DNA of 64,000 bases from Faucicola sp048551375 (GTDB lineage Bacteria > Pseudomonadota > Gammaproteobacteria > Pseudomonadales > Moraxellaceae): positions 3,981 to 67,980 of the forward strand of contig NZ_JBLYZJ010000012.1 of NCBI RefSeq assembly GCF_048551375.1, written 5' to 3'. Position 1 is the first letter of the stretch, and every line of letters begins with the position of its first letter. The position numbers and the translations under genes were made by a program. The notes below the pieces were generated by a model. The model ran no database searches. It saw only the letters and a program-made list of their open reading frames with translations, and had not been told where the DNA came from. Of the stretch, positions 63,908-64,000 are shown piece after piece.

Positions 63908-64000
63908 GAGATTGCTCCTTTAAATATAGTAAAAGAAATCAAAAACTACTACAAATCCACATAAAATAGAAGAACAGTTTATCAATATCGTCAAGTCGCC

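Overview
The window looks like a chromosome segment from a gammaproteobacterium of the Moraxellaceae, most likely Moraxella/Faucicola (M. osloensis-like). This is inferred from gene content and order: pepA-holC, ubiG-mupP-like-yciK, rimP-nusA-infB, a Slam/TbpB-type surface lipoprotein pair, a BLUF protein, and a single LolC/F-type permease. Base composition is moderate to AT-rich. No database search was possible, so the genus is an inference.

Region 1-20 kb is mostly core. It holds pcnB (cut by the window edge), a ComEA-like protein, a DUF4288 gene broken by one TGA, parE, two membrane proteins of unknown function, a YqiA-like esterase, a UPF0104/LPG-synthase-type membrane protein, holC and pepA. 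Next comes a cell-surface locus: a SPINDLY/OGT-type TPR glycosyltransferase, a lipoprotein with eight exact ASTSTA repeats and a TbpB-like C-terminus, and its probable Slam outer-membrane translocator. A LolC/LolF permease and dsbA follow.

Region 19-50 kb holds ubiG, a MupP-like phosphatase and yciK. A compact type II restriction-modification cassette comes next: a C5 methyltransferase divergent from an HTH-endonuclease fusion, bracketed by palindromic repeats. It is followed by a crotonase, a GacS/BarA-like hybrid kinase, cysM, a PolB-like exonuclease, a FAH protein, CsbD, a YfhL-type ferredoxin with two NTF2-like paralogues, TrhP/YegQ, a membrane-anchored BLUF protein, an SPFH/NfeD pair, a baeRF-like protein, prlC-yheV, and the translation genes truB-rbfA / infB-nusA-rimP. 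Intergenic spaces carry several families of small palindromic repeats and two MITE-like elements with perfect or near-perfect terminal inverted repeats and 5-bp target duplications.

Region 50.3-64 kb is accessory. After an initiator tRNA gene comes a tyrosine recombinase, a gene remnant, and a four-gene operon: WYL regulator, CrfC-like dynamin GTPase, coiled-coil protein and patatin phospholipase. Beyond it lie an XRE regulator with tandem operators, an AlbA_2/RecG-like regulator, an AlpA-like protein, and a block typical of phages and ICEs (Cys-rich RDF-like protein, YqaJ exonuclease, DUF932). The WYL-dynamin-coiled-coil-patatin operon is the best candidate for an undescribed system, possibly anti-phage or membrane-acting. 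The OGT-lipoprotein-Slam locus and the HTH-endonuclease fusion are the next most interesting.
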